49,601 bases of DNA from Candidatus Hydrogenedentota bacterium (GTDB lineage: Bacteria; Hydrogenedentota; Hydrogenedentia; Hydrogenedentales; JAGMZX01), in NCBI GenBank assembly GCA_018005585.1, contig JAGMZX010000014.1, forward strand, positions 1 to 49,601, given 5' to 3'. Both the position numbers and the translations under genes were made by a program. Below the pieces are notes generated by a model that had not been told where the DNA came from, made no database searches, and saw only the letters and a list, made by a program, of their open reading frames with translations. Shown here in pieces: positions 41,649 through 49,601 of the stretch (positions are counted from its first letter, which is position 1; each line of letters starts with the position of its first letter).

Positions 41649-43715
41649 ATGCCTCCAATTGACACTTCACGATTGCGCGTCACGCCGGGGCGCCTGTTCC
41701 CGCTCGGCGCCGTGGTCTATGAAACAGGCGTGCGCTTTTCCATCTTTTCGCGCCACGCGAAACGCGTGTGGCTGGCCCTCTTTGAAAACATCAAGGATGC
41801 AAAGCCCGCATGGGAGTTTGAATTCGACCCGCAGCGCCACCGGACCGGCGACGTCTGGTCCATATTCGTACGCGACCTGCCCGAGGGCATCTATTACAAG
41901 TATCGGATGGAGGGTCCCTACGAACCGTGGGCGGGGCACCGGTTCCGGTCCAACATCTACTTGCTTGATCCCCACGCGAAGGCGTTTGCGGGCGATATCC
42001 ACGATGGCACGATGAAGTGTGTCGTGGTGCATGAAACGCTCGGCTGGCCCGATTCCGCGCGGCCGCGCACGCAGCTGGCGTCGTCCATCATTTATGAGAC
42101 GCACGTGCGCGGGTTCACCCGGCACGCCTCCTCCCGCGTGGAGCATCCCGGCACGTACGCGGGTCTCGTCGAAATGATTCCGTACCTGCTCGATTTGGGC
42201 GTGACCGCGGTCGAACTGCTGCCGATTCAGGAATTCGGCGAGACCTGGCTGGGCCGGTGCAGCATTGCGACGCGCGACGAACTGAAGAACTACTGGGGCT
42301 ACAGCAATATCGGCTTTTTCGCTCCCGCGGGCCGCTATGCGTGCAGCGCCGTCAATCGCGAGCACATCGACGAATTCCGGGAGATGGTGGGCGCGCTGCA
42401 CGGCGCGGGTCTCGAGGTGATCCTGGACGTCGTCTTCAATCACACGTCGGAGGGGGACGGGCGCGGGCCGACCCTCAGTTTTCGCGGGCTGGACAACAGC
42501 ATCTATTACATCCTGGACGAGGCAGGCGACTACCTGAACTTCTCCGGCTGCGGCAATACCGTGAACTGCAATCATCCCGTCGTGCAGGACTTCATCGTAG
42601 ATTGTCTGCGCTATTGGGTCGCAGCCATGCACATCGACGGCTTCCGCTTTGATCTGGCGTCGATTTTCGGACGCGACCGCAAAGGCAATCTGCACTACGA
42701 GACGCCGCTGATCGAGCGCATCGCCGAAGACCCGGTCTTGCACGAAACCAAACTGATCGCTGAGGCGTGGGACGCCGGCGGTGCGTACCAGGTGGGCGCG
42801 TTCGGCAATACGCGGTGGGCGGAATGGAACGGGCGCTACCGCGACGACGTGCGCCGGTATTGGCGCGGCGATTGGGGTACGCGCGGCGCGTTCGCGTCGC
42901 GGCTTTCCGGCAGTTCCGACCTGTATCAGGATGACGGGCGCACGCCCGCGCACAGCGTCAATTTCGTGACGTGTCACGACGGGTTCACGCTGCGCGACCT
43001 CGTCTCGTACAACCAGAAACACAATCTGGCCAACGGCGAGAACAACCGCGATGGGCTCGATGACAACTTGAGCGACAACTGCGGCGCGGAAGGGGATACA
43101 GACGACCCGCGCATCAACGATCTCCGGAACCGCATGCAGAAGAACTTCCTCGCAACGCTGTTCCTTTCCGTGGGAGTGCCCATGCTCCTGCACGGCGATG
43201 AGATGGGCCGCACGCAGAAGGGCAACAACAATGCCTATTGCCAGGATAACGAAGTGTCCTGGCTGGACTGGTCCCTGACGAAGCGGTACGGAGACCTGCT
43301 TTCGTTCTGCCGCAAACTGATTCAATTCCGGAAAGCCAACCCGGTCTTCCAGCGTGATGCCTTCTTTACGGGCAAGCCGGAACGCGAAGGCGGCGAGCCC
43401 GACCTGCGGTGGGTCGACCCATCTGGCGGTGCACCATGGTGGGACGCTACCGATACGCCGATCGGCTGCGTGGTCGGCGCGGCGCAGAACGGCGGCACGA
43501 GGCTTTGTCTGCTGTTCAACAACACGCGCGAGGCCGTGGTGTTCACCCTGCCGCCGGGCCGGTGGTCAATCCGCGTCGCTACGGCCGCGCCGCCGCCCTA
43601 TGACATCGTGCATCCGCTTCCGGAACACGCCCGGTGGGTGCGCGCGCAGACCACGCTCGCGCCGCGCTCGATGGTGGCGCTATCCCAGGCAGCGGAGGAA
43701 GCGGCGGGGCCGTAA
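41649..43715 (+). CDS. glgX: Glycogen debranching enzyme GlgX / isoamylase (GH13)
   Basis: A 688-residue enzyme; ATG 41649 with GAGG upstream is preferred over an in-frame TTG at 41592. An N-terminal CBM48 domain (GAVVYETGVRFSIFSRHAKR) precedes the GH13 barrel. Catalytic residues are D335 (DGFRFDLAS), E372 (LIAEAWDAGG) and D444 (VTCHDGFTL). GENNRDGLDDNLSDNCG and GDEMGRTQKGNNNAYCQDNE are typical of GlgX/TreX debranching enzymes. It hydrolyses alpha-1,6 branches in glycogen in the cytoplasm. A beta-sandwich domain ends the protein. The 197 bases between hemW and this gene hold no other feature I can support. It converges on the next gene with only three bases between stops. Confidence 0.92.
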   Translation: MPPIDTSRLRVTPGRLFPLGAVVYETGVRFSIFSRHAKRVWLALFENIKDAKPAWEFEFDPQRHRTGDVWSIFVRDLPEGIYYKYRMEGPYEPWAGHRFRSNIYLLDPHAKAFAGDIHDGTMKCVVVHETLGWPDSARPRTQLASSIIYETHVRGFTRHASSRVEHPGTYAGLVEMIPYLLDLGVTAVELLPIQEFGETWLGRCSIATRDELKNYWGYSNIGFFAPAGRYACSAVNREHIDEFREMVGALHGAGLEVILDVVFNHTSEGDGRGPTLSFRGLDNSIYYILDEAGDYLNFSGCGNTVNCNHPVVQDFIVDCLRYWVAAMHIDGFRFDLASIFGRDRKGNLHYETPLIERIAEDPVLHETKLIAEAWDAGGAYQVGAFGNTRWAEWNGRYRDDVRRYWRGDWGTRGAFASRLSGSSDLYQDDGRTPAHSVNFVTCHDGFTLRDLVSYNQKHNLANGENNRDGLDDNLSDNCGAEGDTDDPRINDLRNRMQKNFLATLFLSVGVPMLLHGDEMGRTQKGNNNAYCQDNEVSWLDWSLTKRYGDLLSFCRKLIQFRKANPVFQRDAFFTGKPEREGGEPDLRWVDPSGGAPWWDATDTPIGCVVGAAQNGGTRLCLLFNNTREAVVFTLPPGRWSIRVATAAPPPYDIVHPLPEHARWVRAQTTLAPRSMVALSQAAEEAAGP

Positions 43716-43718
43716 CGC

Positions 43719-44621
43719 TCAGGGGAGGAACCCCTGAAGGGTCTCGAGGTTCCCGGCGAGGTCCATGATTACGCCGGTGATAAAAGACGCGACCCCGAAC
43801 GCGAGCGCCGTGCCGTAGACCGCGAGGCCCGCATGGCCGGCCTTCTTCAGGCTCTGGTCCCATCCGTTCGCGAGAGGCAGGCTGCCCAGGATGGCCAGCG
43901 GCACGCAACAGGCAAGGGCCCAGAACAGCATGCCGCCCGCCTGGTATTCGATCCAGCCCCAGGACCCCACATCGGGGAAGGGGCGCTTGAGGAACGTTTC
44001 ATGCGCGTAGCGCAGCAGGTCGAGCAGGTAGCCTACGCCGAGGTGCAGCGCCACGGCAATGATCAGAGTCACGGTCACGTTTACAAGGATGGGAAACACG
44101 CGCACGGGCGGCAGCGCGCGCGGCCCGGCCACAATGCGCAAATACGCGAACAAAAGCAGGTACGTCACGAGCGCCAGCGATATCGTGAAGAGGCCCAGGG
44201 TAACGCTGCTCCAGTCGCGCAGCGACGCGATGGTCAGCAGGCTGAGCGCGGGGCCGCCCAGGCAGACCAGCAGCCCGACCAACCGCAGCATCCAGGGCTC
44301 GACGCCGATCTTCGCCGCCAGGCCAGCGCACACACCCAGCCAGACGCGGTCGCCTTCGGGCAACAACACGCGCGTGTCGAATTCGCCGGAAGCCAGCGAC
44401 TGCGCCTGTTCCTTCGGCGTGCCGAAGCGAGCGAGCGCGGCCGCGACTTCGGCGTCGCCGATGCGATCGCGGCCCGTCCCTTCCAAGGCGCGGTAGAGGT
44501 CCGTACGCAATTGCGCGAGCGCCTGGTCCCGCGCCTCGGGCGAGAGGTTCTGGTCGAGCGCGGCCGCGACGTCACGCAGGTAGTCAGTGATAAGCACGCC
44601 CTGTTGCTGGGTGAGTTTCAT
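43719..44621 (-). CDS. HAAS-PspC membrane protein
   Basis: The frame is open to 44696, but MKLTQQQGVLITDYLRDVAA at 44621 starts a recognisable domain, giving 300 residues. Residues 1-85 look like a HAAS helical domain (DYLRDVAAALD, RTDLYRALEG, ALARFGTPKEQAQSLASGEF). Residues about 90-150 form a PspC domain (VWLGVCAGLAAKIGVEPWML). Four or five further hydrophobic spans fill the rest. PspC proteins sense or stabilise the membrane under envelope stress; HAAS modules often pair with PadR-type regulators, but none is visible here. The exact function is unknown. Confidence 0.72.
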   Translation of the reverse strand: MKLTQQQGVLITDYLRDVAAALDQNLSPEARDQALAQLRTDLYRALEGTGRDRIGDAEVAAALARFGTPKEQAQSLASGEFDTRVLLPEGDRVWLGVCAGLAAKIGVEPWMLRLVGLLVCLGGPALSLLTIASLRDWSSVTLGLFTISLALVTYLLLFAYLRIVAGPRALPPVRVFPILVNVTVTLIIAVALHLGVGYLLDLLRYAHETFLKRPFPDVGSWGWIEYQAGGMLFWALACCVPLAILGSLPLANGWDQSLKKAGHAGLAVYGTALAFGVASFITGVIMDLAGNLETLQGFLP

Positions 44622-44733
44622 GCTGCGGCCCCCGCGTCCAAAGTGCCGGTCCTCCAGTCTCTTCCTTGATGCGCCTTCCGTGCGGAGTATACACAATTCC
44701 AGGCGGGCATTTGCAGACTGCCGGATGCCGGGG

Positions 44734-44761
44734 TCTGAATTCTCAAATCTGAAATCTCACA
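44734..44761. repeat. Four tandem seven-base units
   Basis: TCTGAAT, TCTCAAA, TCTGAAA and TCTCACA follow one another without gaps, in the 155-base interval between mutS (ending 44777) and the HAAS-PspC gene. Units share TCT and an alternating G/C at position four. It is AT-rich against a GC-rich background. Confidence 0.5.
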
Positions 44762-44776
44762 TGCTCCGGCTCGCCG

Positions 44777-47425
44777 CTATGCAGGGCCCTTCTCGTGCCG
44801 GGGCGTACGGAGCATATGCTTGAGATGATAGAGCAGTTCGTGCGCTTCCTTGGGGCTGAGCGCGTCAGGGTCGACGAGTCCGAGTTCGCGCTCAACGGGG
44901 CTGGGCTCGGGCGGCGTCTGGGGCCCGAACAGGTACATTTGCTGTGGCAGGCCGGCCGACACGGGGTTGCCCGCTTCCAGGGACTCGAGTATGTCGCGCG
45001 CGCGCCGGATTACCTGCGGCGGCAATCCGGCGAGTTTTGCCACCTGGATGCCGTAGCTGTGGTCTGCTCCGCCATCGACGATACGGTAGAGGAACACCAC
45101 CTTGTCGCCCCATTCGCGCACGGCGACGTTCAGATTCTTCGCGCGTTCGAGCTTCTCGCCGAGTTCGGTCAACTCGTGATAGTGCGTGGCAAAGAGGGTT
45201 TTCGCGTGGATATGGTCATGGATGTGTTCGGCGACGGACCACGCGATGGAAATGCCGTCGAAGGTGCTCGTGCCGCGGCCGATTTCGTCGAGCACGATCA
45301 GGCTGCGAGCGGTCGCCGCGTTCAGGATGTTCGCGGCCTCGGTCATCTCGACCATGAACGTGCTTTCGCCGCGCACGAGGTTGTCCGATGCGCCGACGCG
45401 CGTGAAGATGCGGTCCACCACGCCGACCCGGGCTTCCGCCGCGGGCACGTAGCTGCCGATTTGCGCCATCAAGACGATGATTGCGACCTGCCGCAGGTAG
45501 GTTGACTTTCCGGCCATGTTCGGGCCGGTGACTATTTGGAGCGCGGCCGTTGCGGGGTCGAGAAGCGTATCGTTGGGCACAAAATCGCCGCGCGGCATCA
45601 AATCCTCGACGACCGGATGCCTCCCGTCGCGGACGTGGACCGTGTCCCCGTCGTCCACCGCGGGTTTGCAGTAGCCCTTGTGTACGGCGGTTTCCGCGAG
45701 TCCCGCGAGCACGTCGAGCGCGGCCATTGCGTTTGCCGTGCGGCGGATGCGCCGCGCCTCGGCGGCGACGCGCCCGCGCAGCGCCGCGAAGAGGTCGTAC
45801 TCCAGCTTGCACATGCGCTCCTCGGCCGTGACGATTTCCTCTTCGCGCGACTTGAGCGCCGGCGTTACGTAGCGTTCCGCGTTGACGAGCGTCTGCTTGC
45901 GCTCGTAATCCGGCGGGACCAGGTGTGTGTTGGCGCGGCTGACCTCGATGTAGTAGCCGAACACCTTGTTGTAGCCGATCTTGAGGTTCTGGATGCCCGT
46001 GCGCTCCGTTTCTTCCTTCTTCAGCGTCGCGATCCAGTCGCGCCCGCCGCGGACAAGGCCGCGGAGCCGGTCCAGTTCGGGGTCGCAGCCGTCTTTGAAG
46101 ATCCTGCCTTCGTTGAGCGCGAGCGGCGGTTCGTCGGAGAGGGAGGACTCGATCCACCCGGCCACGTCCGCGAGTTCGTCGATTTCTTCCCGCAGTTCTC
46201 GCAGATACGGAACCTGCGCCGCCGCGATTGCGGCGCGCAGCCCGGGCGCGCGGGTCAGCGACGCGCCCAGCGCCTTGAGGTCGCGCGCGTTGCCCGTTTT
46301 CGAGGAGATGCGGCCCAGCAACCGCTCGAGATCAGCGACGCCACGCAGCAAATCACGCAGGGTCATGCGCAATTCCGTGTTGTCATGCAGCGTCTCGACC
46401 GCGTCAAGCCGCGCGCGGATGGCCATTACGTCGACGAGCGGATGGAGTATCCAGTGGCGTAACATGCGCGCGCCCATGGGCGTGAGCGTGCGGTCGAGCA
46501 CGCCGAGGAGCGTGCCATGCTTGCGCTTGTCGGCGAGCGACTCGATCAGTTCGAGGTTGCGCTGCGTGTTCCCGTCGAGCACGACGTAGCCCGCGGGGCT
46601 GTACCGGCGCGGATATTGCAGGTGCGGCGCCATGTCACGCTGCGTCTGCTTCACATACGCAATAGCCGCGCCCGCCGCCGCCGTGGCAACCGGCGCGTCT
46701 TCGAGGCCGAAGCCCTTCAGCGTGCTTACGCCGAAAAAATCAAGCAGCAGTTCGCGCGCGGCCTGGGGATCGAAGTCCAGTTCCGCGCGCGGCGTGAACG
46801 TTGCCGCGGCATGCCGCTGGCGCAGGCGCTTGAGCGCGGCCTCGTCCATGTCGCGCGCGATCAGCACCTCCGCGGGGTTCATGCGCGTGAATTCGTCGGT
46901 GATCGCGCGTTGCGAGTTGCCCTCGGCCTGCGCGACGAGAAACTCCCCCGTCGAGATGTCGACGAACGCGAGGCCGGCATTCTCGTCGTGCAGCGCCAGC
47001 GCGCACAGGTAATTATTCGCCGTCTCTTCGAGCAGTTCCGGTTCGATGACGGTGCCCGGCGTGATGGTGCGCACGACCGCGCGCTTCACGATGCCCTTGG
47101 CTTCTTTCGGGTCCTCCATCTGGTCGCACAGCGTGACGGTGCGCCCGGCCTTGAGCAGGCGCGCCACGTACGCGTCCACGGCCCGCGCTGGCACCCCGGC
47201 CATGGGCACGCGCCGGTCTTTCCCCGCGTCGTCGCGCGAGGTCAGGGTCAGGCCGAGCAGTTCCGATGCCTCGAGCGCGTCCTCAAAGAACAATTCGAAG
47301 AAGTCTCCCATGCGGAAGAAAAGAAGGGAATCGCCGCATTCCGCCTTGGCCTGCAAATACTGGCGCAGCATGGGCGTAACGCGGTGGGGGGAAACCTCTT
47401 CGAGCTTCATCCATTTCTCGGGCAT
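44777..47425 (-). CDS. mutS: DNA mismatch repair ATPase MutS
   Basis: An 882-residue MutS of full length. The mismatch-reading motif is present near the N-terminus (FFRMGDFFELFFEDA; F42-F43-E44). The core and clamp domains follow, then the ATPase with Walker A (GPNMAGKSTYLRQV), STFMVEMTEAANILN and Walker B (LIVLDEIGRGTSTFDG). LFATHYHELTELGEKL completes the ATPase. It detects base mismatches and recruits MutL; mutL is not in the window. Two close starts are possible (47425 and 47410). A perfect TATAAT lies only eight bases before the first, so the transcript may be leaderless or nearly so. Confidence 0.96.
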   Translation of the reverse strand: MPEKWMKLEEVSPHRVTPMLRQYLQAKAECGDSLLFFRMGDFFELFFEDALEASELLGLTLTSRDDAGKDRRVPMAGVPARAVDAYVARLLKAGRTVTLCDQMEDPKEAKGIVKRAVVRTITPGTVIEPELLEETANNYLCALALHDENAGLAFVDISTGEFLVAQAEGNSQRAITDEFTRMNPAEVLIARDMDEAALKRLRQRHAAATFTPRAELDFDPQAARELLLDFFGVSTLKGFGLEDAPVATAAAGAAIAYVKQTQRDMAPHLQYPRRYSPAGYVVLDGNTQRNLELIESLADKRKHGTLLGVLDRTLTPMGARMLRHWILHPLVDVMAIRARLDAVETLHDNTELRMTLRDLLRGVADLERLLGRISSKTGNARDLKALGASLTRAPGLRAAIAAAQVPYLRELREEIDELADVAGWIESSLSDEPPLALNEGRIFKDGCDPELDRLRGLVRGGRDWIATLKKEETERTGIQNLKIGYNKVFGYYIEVSRANTHLVPPDYERKQTLVNAERYVTPALKSREEEIVTAEERMCKLEYDLFAALRGRVAAEARRIRRTANAMAALDVLAGLAETAVHKGYCKPAVDDGDTVHVRDGRHPVVEDLMPRGDFVPNDTLLDPATAALQIVTGPNMAGKSTYLRQVAIIVLMAQIGSYVPAAEARVGVVDRIFTRVGASDNLVRGESTFMVEMTEAANILNAATARSLIVLDEIGRGTSTFDGISIAWSVAEHIHDHIHAKTLFATHYHELTELGEKLERAKNLNVAVREWGDKVVFLYRIVDGGADHSYGIQVAKLAGLPPQVIRRARDILESLEAGNPVSAGLPQQMYLFGPQTPPEPSPVERELGLVDPDALSPKEAHELLYHLKHMLRTPRHEKGPA

Positions 47426-47433
47426 AGGCTCGT

Positions 47434-47439
47434 ATTATA
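47434..47439 (-). promoter_or_regulatory. Perfect -10 box immediately upstream of mutS
   Basis: TATAAT on the minus strand ends eight bases before the ATG at 47425. No good -35 box is seen at 16-18 bases (TTGTGT lies 20 bases away at 47460-47465). The expected start point falls at or within two bases of the ATG. Confidence 0.4.
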
Positions 47440-47469
47440 CGGATTCGGGGCCGGCGGAGACACAAGAGG

Positions 47470-47500
47470 CGGGCGCGCCCGCGCGAGCATACGGCGCGCC
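47470..47500. repeat. GC palindromes between the decarboxylase and mutS genes
   Basis: CGGGCGCGCCCG (47470-47481) is a perfect 12-base palindrome and GGCGCGCC recurs at 47493-47500. They lie just after the decarboxylase stop on the minus strand and could form the 3' hairpin of its transcript. Confidence 0.35.
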
Positions 47501-47511
47501 CGGGGTGCGCA

Positions 47512-48453
<942 letters not shown>

Positions 48454-48476
48454 GGAAAGCCTATACTCCCCTTTGT

Positions 48477-49142
48477 TTACAGTCCCGCGCGCAGCGGCAA
48501 CAGCGCTTCCGCCATGCGCAGGTCTTCGTCCGTCTTGATAATGACGCCCGCGAGCCGGTCGACCGGAAAGAACCCGATACGGCCGGAATAGGTCGCGGTC
48601 CTGCCCGCGTCCGCCGCGGCCAGATACGTCGCGCGGCGCCAGCCGGTGATGCTCCAGGGGATGCGCTGCACGGGCTTCAATTCCTGCGAATTGGTCTTCG
48701 CGTCGAAGCTGAAATTGACCGGCTGCCCTTCATAAGCGCACTCGATCTGTTCGGGTGTGTAGCACAACATCGTATCACAGCCGCTTTCGGTCATGCCTCG
48801 CACGAATTCCCGCGCCTGGTCCGCGGTCAGGAGCGGCGCGATGGAATGCACCTGAAACACGCGTTCACAGGGGTGTTTCATCAGGAACTCGTAGACAAAC
48901 TGTTCACTCGTAGCCACGTGGTCAGCCAGTTCCGCGGGCCGCCGATGAAAGGAAACGCCCTCGGCCGCGGCGATGTTCCCGAACGCCAGGTCCTCGGAAT
49001 TGACCCAGATTTCGTCGAAACATGCGGCGTCTTTGCATTTGCGTATGGCGCGCGTGATCAGCGGCACGCCACCGAGTTCGCGCAGGTTCTTCTGTTTCAG
49101 CCGTTGGCTGCCCATTCGGGCGGGAATCATGGCGATATTCAT
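48477..49142 (-). CDS. CMP-sugar synthetase-like cytidylyltransferase (NeuA family)
   Basis: A 221-residue nucleotidyltransferase. The N-terminal signature [20 protein letters not shown] is the CTP-binding motif of acylneuraminate cytidylyltransferases. [38 protein letters not shown] and [20 protein letters not shown] follow the same fold. The usual sugar is a nine-carbon ulosonic acid (sialic, legionaminic or pseudaminic) or Kdo-like acid, but sequence alone does not decide. GAGG lies seven bases before the ATG. With the UXS gene it suggests a local surface-polysaccharide function. Confidence 0.82.
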   Translation of the reverse strand: MNIAMIPARMGSQRLKQKNLRELGGVPLITRAIRKCKDAACFDEIWVNSEDLAFGNIAAAEGVSFHRRPAELADHVATSEQFVYEFLMKHPCERVFQVHSIAPLLTADQAREFVRGMTESGCDTMLCYTPEQIECAYEGQPVNFSFDAKTNSQELKPVQRIPWSITGWRRATYLAAADAGRTATYSGRIGFFPVDRLAGVIIKTDEDLRMAEALLPLRAGL

Positions 49143-49252
49143 AGGAAACCTCGAGCATGCCTGCTACGGCCGATATCAGGTCAGGCGGTCAGGCGTGCAT
49201 GACTTCAAGTGTATGAAAAGACGCATTCGCCGCGTCAGCCGTTCGCCCAGGC

Positions 49253-49601
49253 TCAATCGAACGCAGGGGCCGCCTCGTCCGGATTGCGCGGATAGGCCTT
49301 GCCTTCGTGCAGGTGAACGCAGCGGTGCGCCCGTCGCGCCAGCGCGTCGTCGTGCGTCACCAGGACGAGCGTGACCCGTTCCGTGGCGTTCAGTTGCAGC
49401 AGGAGATCGATGATGCCTTCTCCGGTGCGTTCGTCCAGGTTGCCCGTGGGTTCGTCGCCGAGCACGATGGTGGGCTTGTTGAACAGGGCGCGGGCAATCG
49501 CGACGCGCTGCTGCTCGCCGCCGCTGAGCTTGCCCGGCTTATGCGTCATGCGGTCCGCGAGCCCGGCCTTTTCCAGGAGTTCCGCGGCGCGGTCGCGCCA
49601 C
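49253..49601 (-). CDS. ABC transporter ATP-binding protein (LolD/MacB-like), N-terminus beyond window
   Basis: The frame is open to the right edge; the last in-window codons read [17 protein letters not shown] before [20 protein letters not shown]. The signature motif (LSGGEQQ), Walker B with D-loop ([14 protein letters not shown]) and switch His ([16 protein letters not shown]) are intact. The Walker A part lies outside. The GDEPTGNLD and THD patterns with a short C-terminal tail are typical of the LolD/MacB/FtsE group that powers lipoprotein release or efflux. Stop at 49253. The 110-base gap to the cytidylyltransferase gene holds nothing I can name. Confidence 0.85.
   Translation of the reverse strand, partial: WRDRAAELLEKAGLADRMTHKPGKLSGGEQQRVAIARALFNKPTIVLGDEPTGNLDERTGEGIIDLLLQLNATERVTLVLVTHDDALARRAHRCVHLHEGKAYPRNPDEAAPAFD

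Overview
The window is GC-rich, densely coding bacterial chromosome with no phage, transposase, rRNA, tRNA or CRISPR that I can recognise. Lineage is inferred, not proven. The leucine-rich-repeat protein at 3466-5220 carries a Gly-Glu-Gly-Glu linker followed by two dockerin-like units of the form 'ISLxELxRxxQFYx'. I associate that combination with Candidatus Hydrogenedentes. The GntR-LacI hybrid regulator, GH172/DUF2961 lipoprotein, sulfatase-fold lipoprotein and SMP-30 protein also fit that group or nearby PVC/FCB-type heterotrophs.

Layout. 1-3241: a secreted protein cut by the left edge, a 36-residue membrane peptide, a PHP-type histidinol-phosphatase and a GntR-LacI regulator. 3466-9309: the LRR/dockerin-like surface protein, a SulP-STAS-cNMP transporter and a GH172 lipoprotein. 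9480-14628: three overlapping genes (sulfatase-fold lipoprotein, GT39-like membrane glycosyltransferase, membrane SGNH hydrolase), probably an envelope-glycan operon. 14641-21623, minus strand: a complete NAD-linked [NiFe] hydrogenase operon, hoxF-hoxU-hoxY-hoxH and maturation protease, continuing into a lone receiver-domain regulator and a membrane histidine kinase. 22038-22898: SMP-30 family protein. 23143-35195: a two-gene PKS-NRPS cluster. 35299-40355: recO-lepA-lepB and a second, double-domain signal peptidase. 40375-49601: hemW, glgX, a PspC/HAAS membrane protein, mutS, UDP-glucuronate decarboxylase, a CMP-sugar synthetase-like gene and the C-terminal part of an ABC ATPase cut by the right edge.

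The most interesting system is 23143-35195. The first protein (2583 aa) reads fatty-acyl-AMP ligase, ACP, KS, AT, KR, ACP, sulfotransferase. This is the same order as the cyanobacterial olefin synthase (Ols) up to the sulfotransferase. Where Ols has its thioesterase, the next gene (4-base overlap) is a one-module NRPS: TubC-like docking domain, C, A, PCP, thioesterase. The A-domain pocket read by eye, DASTLAAVCK, resembles Tyr/Phe codes. The logical product is a fatty acid extended by one malonyl unit, reduced to a beta-hydroxyl, sulfonated, amide-linked to an aromatic amino acid and released. With its carboxyl tied up in an amide, this acyl chain could not undergo the decarboxylative elimination that gives Ols its terminal alkene.

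The hydrogenase operon is the second highlight. Its HoxF carries a NuoE-like N-terminal domain missing two of four cluster cysteines, and the promoter region holds a near-symmetrical 31-base dyad.
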